Origin: Planctomycetota bacterium
GTDB lineage: Bacteria > Planctomycetota > UBA8742 > UBA2392
Assembly: GCA_027493625.1 (NCBI GenBank)
Contig: JAOSKM010000002.1
Span: 1,054,001-1,118,000 of the forward strand
DNA: 64,000 nt
Direction: 5' to 3'
The notes under the pieces were generated by a model. The model did not search any database. It had not been told where the DNA came from and saw only the letters and a program-made list of their open reading frames with translations. A program made the translations under genes and the position numbers. This document shows positions 8,763-18,197 of this stretch, in pieces. Numbering within the stretch: position 1 is the first letter of the stretch; the number at the start of each line of letters is the position of its first letter.

Positions 8763-10174
8763 TTAGTCCAGGCGGTACAGGTGACCGTTGCTCGAGCTGC
8801 CCACGTACAGCTTGCCGTTGTAGCTGGCGATGCTCGGGCGGCCGTCCTGGTTCTGGTAAGGCTGCTCGAACCTGGTGCCGGCCTGGCCGTACAGCTGGGT
8901 GAAGGTGGTGCCGTCGGTGCTGCCGAAGATCAGGTCGTTGGTGCCGTCCCATGCCACGGCGTAGTAGTTGCCGTCGGTGTGCTTGATGACGTCCCACATC
9001 AGGCCGGTGATGCCGCTGATGGCGCTGGTAGTGCCGCCGGAGCTGACGATGATGTTGTTGACGCCGATACCTGAGCCCCACACGCTCATGTAGAGTTTGC
9101 CGTCGATCATCTCGATGGCGGAGATCAGGTTGCCGCCGCCGCTGCTGAAGACGAAGCCGCTCTGGGTCATGGGCGCTCCGACTTTCACGAAGTCGGCGCT
9201 GTTGGAGGCGGCGGTCTTGCTGGCCCAGATTTCGTTGTCCAGCACGCCCATGTACTTGAGGCGGGTGTGGCTGCCGGCGCTGGCCTGGTCCCAGGTGCTG
9301 GTGGTGGTGTTGAACTTGTGCAGGGTGCTCTGGCCGCTGAGGTTGCTGCCGCTGACGTAGAGGTCGCCGTTGAACTGGACGACGTCGAAGTTGTGCACGG
9401 CATCCGTGACGTTGGTGGCCAGCGGCGTCGCGCTGCCGGGCGACCAGATGTAGACCTTGCCCGGGGCGTAGCCGTTGGGGTCGCCGTCCGGGATGTAAAG
9501 CTTGTTGTTGAAGACCTTGCAGCGCAGGAAGCCCTGCGAGCCGCTGTCATAGAAGGCCGTGCCGATCGTGCTGCCGTTGAAGGTGTAGATGCCGGCGCCG
9601 AAGGGGCTGCCCAGCGGGGTGATGCTGGCGGCGATGTACAGCTTGCCGTCGAACTCCACCATGTCGCTCAGCACCTTCATGCCATCGGGCAAAGCGCCCA
9701 TGTCGGTCAGCGTGACGCCGGCAGGCAGCGTGCCGCCGCCGCCCGCGGCCGCGACGTTGATCGTCCAGCTCTGCTGCGCCGTGGCGGCGCCGTCGCTCAC
9801 CTGCAGGGTTACGTTGTGGCTGCCCTCCTGCCCGGCGGCCGGTGTCCAGTTGACCAGGCCGGCGGCGCTGACGGTCATGCCGGTGGGCTTCACGGTGAGG
9901 TTCCAGCTCAGGGGTCGCCGTCGGCGTCCGCGGCCGCGGCCTGGTAGCTGTAGAGCACGCCGACCGTCGCCGAGGTGGGGGCCGAGCTGGTGAAGACCGG
10001 CGCGCTGTTGGTGGTGCCGCCGCCGCCTCCGGTGGGTGGGGCATAGTTGGCGGGCAGGCCGCTGGCGCTGCCGCCACCGCCCGTGCAGCCGGCGAGGATC
10101 ACCAGCGTGAATGTCGCAAGGACTGCCAGGCGTGCTCGCCTGGTGGTCGCACCGTGTTTGCTGGTGAAGGTCAT
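8763..10174 (-). CDS. Lipoprotein with Ig-like domain and beta-propeller (frameshifted)
   Basis: Starts at ATG 10174 with CGGAG upstream. The lipobox is LAGC (Cys30), followed by a Gly-rich linker, one Ig-like repeat (SAPVFTSSAPTSATVG to SWTINVAAAG) very similar to those in the neighbouring esterase lipoprotein, and a C-terminal propeller of about 290 residues. The propeller shows repeated blade motifs such as GKLYIAASI, NKLYIPDGD, GDLYVSGSN, GKLYMSVWG and GKLYVGSSS. The frame breaks at a C4 run on the coding strand (9911-9914); one added C joins DADGDP to LSWNLTV and gives about 470 residues. Likely a surface-exposed binding protein; ligand unknown. Confidence 0.7.
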
Positions 10175-10294
10175 TTGTCGGCTCCGTCGTTTGGGTTGAC
10201 GGACAGTTGCGTGGCATGTGCCAATTGGAAGCCAGCGCCAGTGGTAACTTCGTAACTCTTTGATGCAGCGGTGGTTGCGAAACCTGATAGGGAT

Positions 10295-10322
10295 TTGCGG
10301 TAACTCACTATCCGTGTATAAT
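10295..10322 (+). promoter_or_regulatory. Sigma70-like promoter of the giant regulator
   Basis: TTGCGG (10295-10300), a 16-base spacer and a perfect TATAAT (10317-10322), in the relatively AT-rich gap before the regulator gene. Transcription should start near 10329, which places translation starts before that point out of reach. Confidence 0.55.
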
Positions 10323-10343
10323 CGTTCGGAAATTGAACGATAC

Positions 10344-13300
10344 TTGCCCGCCATTCTTCAAGGTTGCCGCCTGGATACTCCGTTGCCGCCATGGGTTCCG
10401 CGCCTGGCCGGGCTGCTGCCGGCCCGCGCTGCCTTCCGCATGCGCGACGGAGGCGCGTTCCTGCGCATGCAGCGACACACCTTGCGCGCGCGACCGGCGC
10501 TGCGCACTGAGCTCGCGCTGCGGGCCATGGCGCCGGCCTGCTTCGGGGCTTGCCTCGGCGTGCTTCCCTACGGGGACGCTCTCTTCCTTATAGAAGCGCC
10601 GCTCCGCGGCCGACGCCTGGACCGCGCCGGCAGTGAGATGCGCTACCAGCAGCTGGCGATGCTGGTCTGGGCATTGCACTGCGCGGGCAACACGCCGGAC
10701 GATATCGAACTGCAACGCCTGCTCGCCACCGAGTCCGGTCTGAAGATGCTGGCTCTGCCCGGCCGCGGCGACGAAGCGCGCGCGGCCATGACGCTGGCCC
10801 TGGCGCGCGCGTTCGTGACGGGGCGCAAGGCGACCGCCGGGCTGCGCGCCGACAGGCTCGCGCCGCTGGTGCTGCGCGTGCTGGGCGGTGAGAGTGCCGC
10901 GCCGGCCATGTTGCGCGCCAAGCTGGGCGCACTGCCGGATCCCGGGTCCTGGCGGGCCGCTGTCGGCGCGGAGTTGCAGCACGCGCTGCGAGCTGAAATC
11001 CCGCGCATCCTGGTCGCCAACGATGCCGAGCAGGGTGCTGCCATGCACGCTCTGGTCTGCGAAGCGGCGCTGCAGGCCGGCGTGGCGGCCGGCGACGGCC
11101 CCGCGTTTACACGCGGCGCGAAGACCGTGCGGCTGCTGGGGCCGATGACGGCCGCGATATGCGAGCGCCGGTTGGGCAGGCTGAGCCCGGGCCCGACGCT
11201 GGCGATCGTGGTCGGCGCCCGCGCGGACCTGGGCCGGGAACTGGAGCACGTGGGCGAAATCGCGGCGCCGGTGCAGGTCACGGCGCGCGGAGCGTTCGAG
11301 TGGCTGAAGCCGCTGGGCATCGAAGCCAGCCTTGCGGTGGAGGAGCTGGTGCCGGCCATTGAGCGCGACCCGGCGGGCGCGCGCCAGACCGTGGCCGCGC
11401 TGATCGAGCGCGCCGGCGCGGCTGCCACCGACGACGGGCCGGTGCTGGCGACGGGGTGGCTTGAGCACTGGCAGGCGATCCGCGGCAAGCGCAACGTGCT
11501 GAGCGTGCTGCAGCCCGAGGCCGCGCGCGTGGCGCACCTGCTGGCGCTCTCTCCCGGCGGCCTCGCCGTGCAGGCGGTGGGGGACTCCAACGAGCTCAGG
11601 CGCGGGGCGGCGCTGCTGGAGGACATCGGTCTGGCGCGGCGGGCCGGCGGACGCCTGGTGCACGCCGAGGGCGCGCGCGTGCAGCCCGCCGAGGCGGCCA
11701 CGCGGCGGGCGCTGCGGAACTGGCTGTCGGAACGCGACTACCTGGCCCCGGACCCGCGCCCGGACCGGCGCGAGGCCTGGCGCATCGGCTTGCGGCTGCG
11801 CGCGGGCGACCTCGCCTGCTGGCACGACGAGCAGGTCGAGAAGCTGTTCAACCGGCTGGTCGATGAGCGCGCCTACGATGACGCGCTGCAACTGCTTGAA
11901 TCCCATGCCGCGGGCTCGGTCGGCACGCCGGCCGGGCCGCCGTCCGTGGACGTGCTGTTCGCGGCGCGCGACCTGGGGCTGGCGCTGTGGAACCCGGTCC
12001 GCCTGCGGCGCCTGTTCCGGATGTGGCTGCGCAACTACCGGGGTGAGTGGCTTGCGCTGGGCCGGGCGCTGCAGGCCTACATCGAGAGGCGCATCGGCGG
12101 CGTGAACGCCTACGCAGCCAGCGTCAGGCGCGCCGAGAGCGCGCTGGAAGGCCTTGCGCGTTTTCCGCGCGAACAGGCGCTGATCGAGCTGGCGATCTGT
12201 GTCTGCAACGACGACCCGGAGCGGGCGCTGCAGTACATCTCCGGCGTGTCGCGCAACCCGGCGCGCAACGCCACCTACCTGTGCGACGCGCGCATCCTGC
12301 TGGTGCGCGCCGAGTGCGAGTTCGTCGCCGTGAAGCCGGAGCGCGCGCTGAGCTACCTGCAGCAGGCGCGGGAAACCATCAGCTCGCGCGCCAACCGCAC
12401 ACGTCGCATGAGGCTCGAGGGCGAAATTGAAGTGCGCCAGATCAGCGCCTACAGCATGACGCAGTTCTTCCGCGTCGACCTTGAGCGCGTGATCGAGCCG
12501 CTGCGCCGCCTGCATGAAGCGTGCGGCTGCCTGGGCGACCTGGTGTCGGCCAGCATCGTGAGTGACCGACTGATGCGCATGCGCCTGCATGAGGTAGGGG
12601 CCAGCACCCCGGAAGACATCGACTCCGTGCTGGCAGAGGCCCGCATCGACAACCTGCGCGGTTACCTGATTGCCGTCTTCCAGCTCGAGGAGAACGCGCT
12701 GTACCGCGGCGACCTCGGCATTGCCCGGCAGCTGGCGGCGCGCATGAAGGTGCTGAACCACGGCGGCGAGCACAACCACGCCGTCTACTCCGCCTGGTGC
12801 CGGCACGAGGCGGTCATGTCCGCAGCAGCCGGGAACTTCCAGCGCGCCCTGCGGCACTGGAGCGGCAGCCGCACCTGGCACATGCCCGAGCCCTGGCGCT
12901 TCCGCACAAGCCTGCTGCGCTACGGTGAGTGGAGCTTCCTGCTGATGCTGGCGGGCAAGTACCGCAAGGCGCGCGCGCACGCGCACCGCGTGTTCCTGGA
13001 CGCCGTGGCGATGTCAGCCGGCAGTCGCGCCTCGCCCTACTTCGTGATCAGCCTGTGCGCCGACCTGCTCAGCGGGCGCGCCATCGACGACGACGACCGC
13101 GAGACGCTGGCCAGCTACGTGAGCAAGGGGTACATGCTGCCCCGTATCCTGAAGCTTCTGCTGGATGCCGTGGACGGCAGCCTTGACTGGTCAAGCCTGC
13201 TGGACCGGGTACTGGAGCGTGACGCCCCGCCTTTCTGGAAATGCTCGCTGCTGTGTGTATCCGCCGTGCTGGCCCGGCGCGGGCGCGCCGCCCAGGCCGA

Positions 13301-15137
13301 GGAGATCGCGCGGGCCGCGCGCGCGCTGCTGCAGCCGGACTGGGTGTTCCTGCACGACTGGCTGCTGAAGGAGTTCCCGGGCGCGGCCAGCCTCAGCCAC
13401 GAGCTGCGTGCCCCCGCGTTGAGGGCGCTCGCCGACATGCACCTGCCGGAACAGCCGGACGGCGCCGCGCTCGCGGAAGTGGCGGGCGTAGCGGTGGGGC
13501 GCGCGGTGGATGCCGACGGCGTGGCGATCCAGTTCGGCGTCAACGGGCCCGCCCTTCGTATGGGCAAGGCCGACGGGCGGATCGACGATGCGCTTGAGCG
13601 CGCGCTGCTCGGCGACAGCGTCGCCGAGCGTGGCTGCTACGCGATCGGCCTGCGGGCGCCGTTCGGCGCTATCGCGGCGCGCTCGAGGCTGGAGCCGGCG
13701 CAAGTGATCCCCGCCCTGCAGGCGATCGCCCGGCGGCTCAGCGAACTGCATGAGATCAGCGAGGCGCGCTCGCGGCGCGAGGAGCGCCGGCGCCTGGGGC
13801 GCGAAGCCGTGCGCGCCGCCTGGGCGCTGTCCGCCGGCGAGCCTTCGCCCGCCGCACGCCTGCAGGCGCTGCGCACGCTGCTGATTGCAGAAACCGGCGC
13901 CGCCGACGCCGCCCTGGCGGTGCTGCGGGGCGGCCATGAGCTGATGGCGGCGGGCAGCCTGGCGCGCTGGAGCGCCGAGGCCGCGCACGCCGTGGACCCG
14001 GTACTGCGGCTGCGCGCGCGCATCAGCGGGGGCGACCTGCTTACCCTTGACGAGTCAACCCAGCGGGCGGCGCGCGCCTTCGCGGCCGTACTGCAGCAGG
14101 CGCCTGATCGCCTGCGCATGGAGCTCGGTCGCCCCGGCGACGGCGAGGCGCTGGTGGTGGCGGGCGAGAACCTGGGCGCCAGCCCGGCTTCGCGCAGGCT
14201 GTTCGAGGAGTTGCGCCGCTTCGCCGACCTGCAGCTGCCGATCGTGGTCAGCGGCGAGCCCGGCAGCGGCAAGGACCTGGCCGTGCGCGCCCTGCACGCC
14301 ATCTCGAGCCGCGCCGCCCAGCCCCACGTGGTGATCGACTGCCCTACCCTGCGGCGCGAGACGGCGGCCTCTGAGCTGTTCGGCCACGTGCGCGGCGCGT
14401 TCACGGGTGCGACCCACGACCACGTCGGCCTGCTGGAGCGCGCCGGCGAGGGCACCCTGCAGGTGGACGGCATCGCCGACCTGGACCCCACCATCCAGGC
14501 CATGCTGCTGCGCGCGTTCCAGGTGCGCAACTTCCTGCCGGTCGGCGCGCTGCGCGAACGGGAACTGAAAGCGCGCATCGTGGTCAGCAGCGAGCAACCG
14601 CTGCCCGAGCTGGTGCAGCAGGGCCTGCTGCGTGAAGACCTGGCCCAGCGCCTGCAGGGCGTGCTGCTGCGCGTGCCGCCCCTGCGCGAGCGCGGTGACG
14701 ACGCCCTGCTGTTCGCCCGCGAAACCCTCGAGCGCCAGGCCCGCCAGCTCAACCGCAAGCTGCGCTTCTCGCGCGCGGCCGAGAAGTACATCCGCGAGCA
14801 CAGCTGGCCCGGCAATGTGCGTGAACTGAAGGCTGCCGCCACGCGCGCGGCCGTGATGGCTTCCGGTGAGGAAGCGGGGGTACAGGACCTGCAGGCGCCC
14901 GACATCGGCGCGGCGCGGGGCGGCCTGGTGCTGCCGACGGACGCGCCGGGCATGGCGACCTCGTCAAGGTTGATCCTGGGCACATTGCGGCAGCTGGGTG
15001 AGGTGCAGGCCGGGGCGCTGGCCCGCCGGCTGGGGCTGTCGCGCACCACGGTTTCAACGGGCCTGAGCGAGCTGGCCAGGGCCGGCTTCTGTGAGCGGAT
15101 CGGCCATGGCCGGTCAACCCGCTACCGCTCTTTGTAG
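10344..15137 (+). CDS. Giant transcriptional regulator: kinase-like N-terminus, helical repeats, sigma54-type AAA+ domain, winged-helix C-terminus
   Basis: About 1597 residues from TTG 10344, the first in-frame start after the promoter; in-frame ATGs at 10263 and 10440 are alternatives and no candidate has a clear Shine-Dalgarno sequence. The first 130 residues look like a degenerate protein-kinase N-lobe, followed by a degenerate ATPase-like region and a long helical, TPR-like centre (about 540-1060). A sigma54-activator AAA+ domain follows: Walker A GEPGSGKD (from 1304), the sigma54-contact loop GAFTGA (1351-1356), and the C-terminal landmark SWPGNVREL. Walker B reads QVDGIADL, so the usual Glu after Asp1375 is Gly, which may impair ATP hydrolysis. 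The C-terminus is a MarR/ArsR-like winged helix (LARRLGLSRTTVSTGLSELA) instead of the usual Fis-type HTH. Architecture recalls PknK-like sensor regulators. Target genes unknown. Confidence 0.72.
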   Translation: MPAILQGCRLDTPLPPWVPRLAGLLPARAAFRMRDGGAFLRMQRHTLRARPALRTELALRAMAPACFGACLGVLPYGDALFLIEAPLRGRRLDRAGSEMRYQQLAMLVWALHCAGNTPDDIELQRLLATESGLKMLALPGRGDEARAAMTLALARAFVTGRKATAGLRADRLAPLVLRVLGGESAAPAMLRAKLGALPDPGSWRAAVGAELQHALRAEIPRILVANDAEQGAAMHALVCEAALQAGVAAGDGPAFTRGAKTVRLLGPMTAAICERRLGRLSPGPTLAIVVGARADLGRELEHVGEIAAPVQVTARGAFEWLKPLGIEASLAVEELVPAIERDPAGARQTVAALIERAGAAATDDGPVLATGWLEHWQAIRGKRNVLSVLQPEAARVAHLLALSPGGLAVQAVGDSNELRRGAALLEDIGLARRAGGRLVHAEGARVQPAEAATRRALRNWLSERDYLAPDPRPDRREAWRIGLRLRAGDLACWHDEQVEKLFNRLVDERAYDDALQLLESHAAGSVGTPAGPPSVDVLFAARDLGLALWNPVRLRRLFRMWLRNYRGEWLALGRALQAYIERRIGGVNAYAASVRRAESALEGLARFPREQALIELAICVCNDDPERALQYISGVSRNPARNATYLCDARILLVRAECEFVAVKPERALSYLQQARETISSRANRTRRMRLEGEIEVRQISAYSMTQFFRVDLERVIEPLRRLHEACGCLGDLVSASIVSDRLMRMRLHEVGASTPEDIDSVLAEARIDNLRGYLIAVFQLEENALYRGDLGIARQLAARMKVLNHGGEHNHAVYSAWCRHEAVMSAAAGNFQRALRHWSGSRTWHMPEPWRFRTSLLRYGEWSFLLMLAGKYRKARAHAHRVFLDAVAMSAGSRASPYFVISLCADLLSGRAIDDDDRETLASYVSKGYMLPRILKLLLDAVDGSLDWSSLLDRVLERDAPPFWKCSLLCVSAVLARRGRAAQAEEIARAARALLQPDWVFLHDWLLKEFPGAASLSHELRAPALRALADMHLPEQPDGAALAEVAGVAVGRAVDADGVAIQFGVNGPALRMGKADGRIDDALERALLGDSVAERGCYAIGLRAPFGAIAARSRLEPAQVIPALQAIARRLSELHEISEARSRREERRRLGREAVRAAWALSAGEPSPAARLQALRTLLIAETGAADAALAVLRGGHELMAAGSLARWSAEAAHAVDPVLRLRARISGGDLLTLDESTQRAARAFAAVLQQAPDRLRMELGRPGDGEALVVAGENLGASPASRRLFEELRRFADLQLPIVVSGEPGSGKDLAVRALHAISSRAAQPHVVIDCPTLRRETAASELFGHVRGAFTGATHDHVGLLERAGEGTLQVDGIADLDPTIQAMLLRAFQVRNFLPVGALRERELKARIVVSSEQPLPELVQQGLLREDLAQRLQGVLLRVPPLRERGDDALLFARETLERQARQLNRKLRFSRAAEKYIREHSWPGNVRELKAAATRAAVMASGEEAGVQDLQAPDIGAARGGLVLPTDAPGMATSSRLILGTLRQLGEVQAGALARRLGLSRTTVSTGLSELARAGFCERIGHGRSTRYRSL

Positions 15138-15310
15138 GGCGGCGTGGAAAATCGGCAAAAGCATGAATGCGAGTCAACCCGGTCCGCGTTGCAACGCGGG
15201 GCGCGTGTACAGATTGCACGACGCCATGGGCTTGAAATCACGATAACGGACAAACTGGGTCCAGTGGGCCAATTCAGCCTGCTAATAGGCTATTGCGTCA
15301 GTTGCTTGAA

Positions 15311-15348
15311 TCTGGAAGTATCCAGATATTAGGAGTAGATAGTCCTAA
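15311..15348. promoter_or_regulatory. Two palindromes (candidate operators) upstream of ccoN
   Basis: TCTGGA-AGTA-TCCAGA (15311-15326) and TTAGGA-N8-TCCTAA (15329-15348) lie side by side just before the cbb3 operon. Such dyads are typical of dimeric repressors or redox regulators (for example the Rrf2 family), but the regulator is unknown. No clear FNR box (TTGAT-N4-ATCAA) is seen. Confidence 0.4.
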
Positions 15349-15374
15349 AATACATGTTTACAGGATCATCCGAG

Positions 15375-16760
15375 ATGAGCGACGAAGTCAAACCACCCGG
15401 GTCAACCGACGAGCTGGGGCTCGTCAAGTTCCACATCGTCGCCGCTATCTGCTGGCTGATTGCCGGCATGGTGGCGGGTACCTTCATGGGTTATCGCCTG
15501 TCGGGGGCGGGCGCCGCGGAATGGCTCGGCGACATCGAACTGTTGTCGTTCGGGCGCATCCGCATTCTGCACACCCACATGGTGGTGTTCGGCTGGCTGA
15601 GCAACGGCTTCTTTGCGTTCTCTTACTACGCCGTCCCGCGCCTGACCGGGCGGCGCCTGTTCGCGCGCGGCATCGCGAAGCTGAACGCGCCGTTCGTGCA
15701 GGTGGCCGTGCTGCTGGGCGGCATCGGCATCCTGACCGGCCACGCAGAGGGCGTGGAGTACGCCGAGTCGCCCTGGTGGGCCGACGTGGCATTCGCGCTC
15801 AGTTTCGTGGGCATGGTGCTGGTGAACGTGGGTACCATCCTGACCTCGGGCGTGCGCAACATGTACGTCTCGCTCTGGTACCTGATCCTGGGCTTCATCT
15901 TCACCACGCTGAACTTCGTGATGGCCAACACCATCGTGGCCCACGTGGCGCCGGGCGCCGCGGGCGCAGCGCTGGAGGGACTCTGGATCCACAACGCGGT
16001 GGGCCTGTGGGTCACGCCGATGGGCGTGGCGATCGTCTACTACCTGCTTCCCGTGATCCTGAAGCGCCCGATCGCCAGCCACAAGCTTTCGCTGATCGGC
16101 TTCTGGACGCTGGCCTTCTTCTACCCGCTGGGCGGCAGCCACCACTTCTTCTACAGCCCCACGCCCTGGTGGCTGCAGGTGCTGGCCGTGCCGCTGACGT
16201 TTGCGCTGATCTTCGTGGTCTACACGGTGGTCTACAACTTCTTCGCCACCATGAAGGGCCAGTGGAAGGAGATCGCCCGCAGCATCCCGTTGCGCTTCAT
16301 CGCCTTCGGCATCATCAACTACATCATCACCTGCACCCAGGGGCCCTTCCACGCGCTGTTGAACGTGCAGCAGGTCATCCACTTCACCGACTGGGTCGTG
16401 GCCCACGCGCACCTGGCGCTGTTCGGGGTGTTCAGCTGGTGGCTGTTTGCCTTCATCTACTGGATCTGGCCGCGTATCACCGGCCACGGCTACAACCGCG
16501 CGTTCGCCGAGTGGCACTTCTGGATCACGCTGGTCGCCTTCTGGGTGCTGTACTACGTCGCGGACACCATCGCCGGCCTGATGCAGGGCATGTTCTGGCT
16601 GACCACGCTGCCGCTGATGGACTCGCTCGAGGCCGCCGAGCCCTTCTGGGCCACGCGGGCCATCTCGGGTGTGCTGATCACGATCGGCACGATCTGCTTC
16701 ATCATCAGCCTCATGAAAAAGGGCAACGAAGGACTGGAGGTGGCCAATGTCAGCGAATAA
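15375..16760 (+). CDS. ccoN: cbb3-type cytochrome c oxidase subunit I
   Basis: Catalytic membrane subunit that reduces O2 to water at a heme b3-CuB centre and pumps protons. About 461 residues with roughly twelve transmembrane segments. Heme and copper ligand motifs are visible: His in RILHTHMVVFGW (low-spin heme), His in LWIHNAVGLW, the His pair in GGSHHFFYSP (CuB), and the two His of VVAHAHLALFG. ATG 15375 is preferred (AGGA 9 bases upstream); ATG 15354 would add seven residues but has poor spacing. The stop overlaps the start of the next gene by 14 bases. Genes for assembly factors CcoGHIS are not in the window. Confidence 0.92.
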   Translation: MSDEVKPPGSTDELGLVKFHIVAAICWLIAGMVAGTFMGYRLSGAGAAEWLGDIELLSFGRIRILHTHMVVFGWLSNGFFAFSYYAVPRLTGRRLFARGIAKLNAPFVQVAVLLGGIGILTGHAEGVEYAESPWWADVAFALSFVGMVLVNVGTILTSGVRNMYVSLWYLILGFIFTTLNFVMANTIVAHVAPGAAGAALEGLWIHNAVGLWVTPMGVAIVYYLLPVILKRPIASHKLSLIGFWTLAFFYPLGGSHHFFYSPTPWWLQVLAVPLTFALIFVVYTVVYNFFATMKGQWKEIARSIPLRFIAFGIINYIITCTQGPFHALLNVQQVIHFTDWVVAHAHLALFGVFSWWLFAFIYWIWPRITGHGYNRAFAEWHFWITLVAFWVLYYVADTIAGLMQGMFWLTTLPLMDSLEAAEPFWATRAISGVLITIGTICFIISLMKKGNEGLEVANVSE

Positions 16761-17937
16761 GGAAATCGCCGCCGAGAAGCCCATGTTCGTGCTGCTGGTA
16801 GCGGGCTTCGGTTTCTTCATGCTCTCGTTCGTGGGCATGGGCCTGGGGCCCTGGCTCTCACTCAGCGCCACCATGGACCCGCCCGCTGAACTGGCTGATG
16901 CCAACCCCTACCGCGACGAAAACGGCGACAAGAACGCTGCCGGCCGCGGGCGCGACATCTACATCAACGAGGGCTGCTGGCACTGCCACTCGCAGTTCGT
17001 GCGTCCCGTCGCCAACGAGGAATTCCGCTACGGGCCGGTAAGCCAGGCCTGGGAATCCATGTTCGACGTGCCCAACACCTTCGGCACCCGGCGCATCGGG
17101 CCCGACCTCGCACGCCAGGCCGGCCGCCGCAGCGACGACTGGCACTACGCCCACCTGTGGAATCCGCGCAGCACGGTGCCGGCCTCGATCATGCCCAAGT
17201 ACACCTGGCTGTTCGAGCAGCAGGGCGACACCTGGCAGCCCACGGAAAAGGCCAAAGACCTGGTCGCGTACCTGCAGGGCCTGGGCATCGCCAAGAAAGA
17301 AGAAGTGCGCAAGCTGGTGTGGCCGACCCGCGTGGTGACCGCCGGCGCGCCCGTCGCCACCGACGCCCACGCCAGGCGCGGCGAAGAGCTGTTCGCCAAG
17401 CACTGCATCGGCTGCCACGGCGAAAAGGGCGACGGCCTGGGCCTGGCCAGGGACTTCCTGAAGCCGAGCGCCGCGGACATCACGACCCGCTACCTGCCGC
17501 GCGAAGAAGTGTTCCGCGTGCTGTTCATGGGCAGCGAGGGCAGCTCCATGCCCAGCTTCAGCGAGCTGACCGAGAAGGACCTGTGGGCGCTCGCCCAGTA
17601 CGTGCACGACATGGGCAAGGAGGTGCGCAAGCCGGCCTTGGCCCTGGCAGCCAACGCCGCGGCCGTCGAGCGCGGACGCGAGGTCTACCGCAAGAACAAC
17701 TGCGCCAGCTGCCACGGTGAAGACGGCATGGTGCCGCCCGCCATGGAAGGCCTGAAGCCGGCGCCCAAGCACTTCCGCGACCGCCTCTACACGGCCGACT
17801 ACATAAAGAAGACAATGGCGGAGGGCAGGCCCGGCACGGCGATGGCGCCCTTCCCCAAGATCCAGGGCCAGGAGCTGGACGACCTGGCGGCCTTCCTGGA
17901 CAGCCTGTTCGACCAGCAGCAGTACAAGGAGGAATAA
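16747..17937 (+). CDS. ccoO: Fused cbb3 oxidase subunits II and III (CcoO with diheme CcoP-type domain)
   Basis: A 396-residue triheme membrane-anchored cytochrome c that passes electrons to CcoN. One N-terminal transmembrane helix (about 12-40) is followed by a CcoO domain with heme c site CWHCH (77-81) and the typical PVSQAWESMFDVP and GTRRIGPDLAR segments. After residue 200 come two further class I cytochrome c domains with CIGCH (220-224) and CASCH (319-323), which normally reside on CcoP. The fused protein lacks the CcoP membrane helix; a separate small membrane protein two genes downstream may replace it. Within a compact operon (14-base overlap upstream, 2-base gap downstream). Confidence 0.9.
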   Translation: MSANKEIAAEKPMFVLLVAGFGFFMLSFVGMGLGPWLSLSATMDPPAELADANPYRDENGDKNAAGRGRDIYINEGCWHCHSQFVRPVANEEFRYGPVSQAWESMFDVPNTFGTRRIGPDLARQAGRRSDDWHYAHLWNPRSTVPASIMPKYTWLFEQQGDTWQPTEKAKDLVAYLQGLGIAKKEEVRKLVWPTRVVTAGAPVATDAHARRGEELFAKHCIGCHGEKGDGLGLARDFLKPSAADITTRYLPREEVFRVLFMGSEGSSMPSFSELTEKDLWALAQYVHDMGKEVRKPALALAANAAAVERGREVYRKNNCASCHGEDGMVPPAMEGLKPAPKHFRDRLYTADYIKKTMAEGRPGTAMAPFPKIQGQELDDLAAFLDSLFDQQQYKEE

Positions 17938-17939
17938 GC

Positions 17940-18197
17940 ATGCGCTACGCGACCACAACTCTGGTGCTGCTTGCGGCCGTGTGGCTGGCGAGTCCCGCGC
18001 ACGCCTGCTTCTTCTGTGAGGAAGGGGCCAACAACACGGCCATGTTCGTGATGGCGATCTTCGGCAGCTTCATGCTGGGGATGCTGTTCATCTGCGTCGC
18101 CTACGCCCGGGCCGGCGCGTTCAAGACGGGCAACCGCCAGGAGTTCCGCGTGCTGGAAGTCGAGGGAATCAACGTAGCCGGGGGGAAAGACCAATGA
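17940..18197 (+). CDS. Small membrane protein of the cbb3 operon
   Basis: 85 residues: a signal peptide (MRYATTTLVLLAAVWLASPA), a CFFC motif right after the predicted cleavage site, a hydrophobic helix (about 33-54) and a short hydrophilic tail. Not recognised as CcoQ or any named assembly factor. It lies 2 bases after ccoO and its stop overlaps the next start (ATGA), so it belongs to the oxidase operon. The CFFC pair could bind copper or heme or form a disulfide; that is inference only. Confidence 0.7.
   Translation: MRYATTTLVLLAAVWLASPAHACFFCEEGANNTAMFVMAIFGSFMLGMLFICVAYARAGAFKTGNRQEFRVLEVEGINVAGGKDQ

Noticed and set aside
10308-12986. Long minus-strand frame opposite the giant regulator
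   Set aside because: Gln/Arg/Ala/His-rich product without recognisable domain; third-position G+C bias of the plus strand explains it.
15402-16904. 500-codon minus-strand frame opposite ccoN
   Set aside because: His/Asp/Gln-rich shadow of a strongly conserved membrane protein gene.
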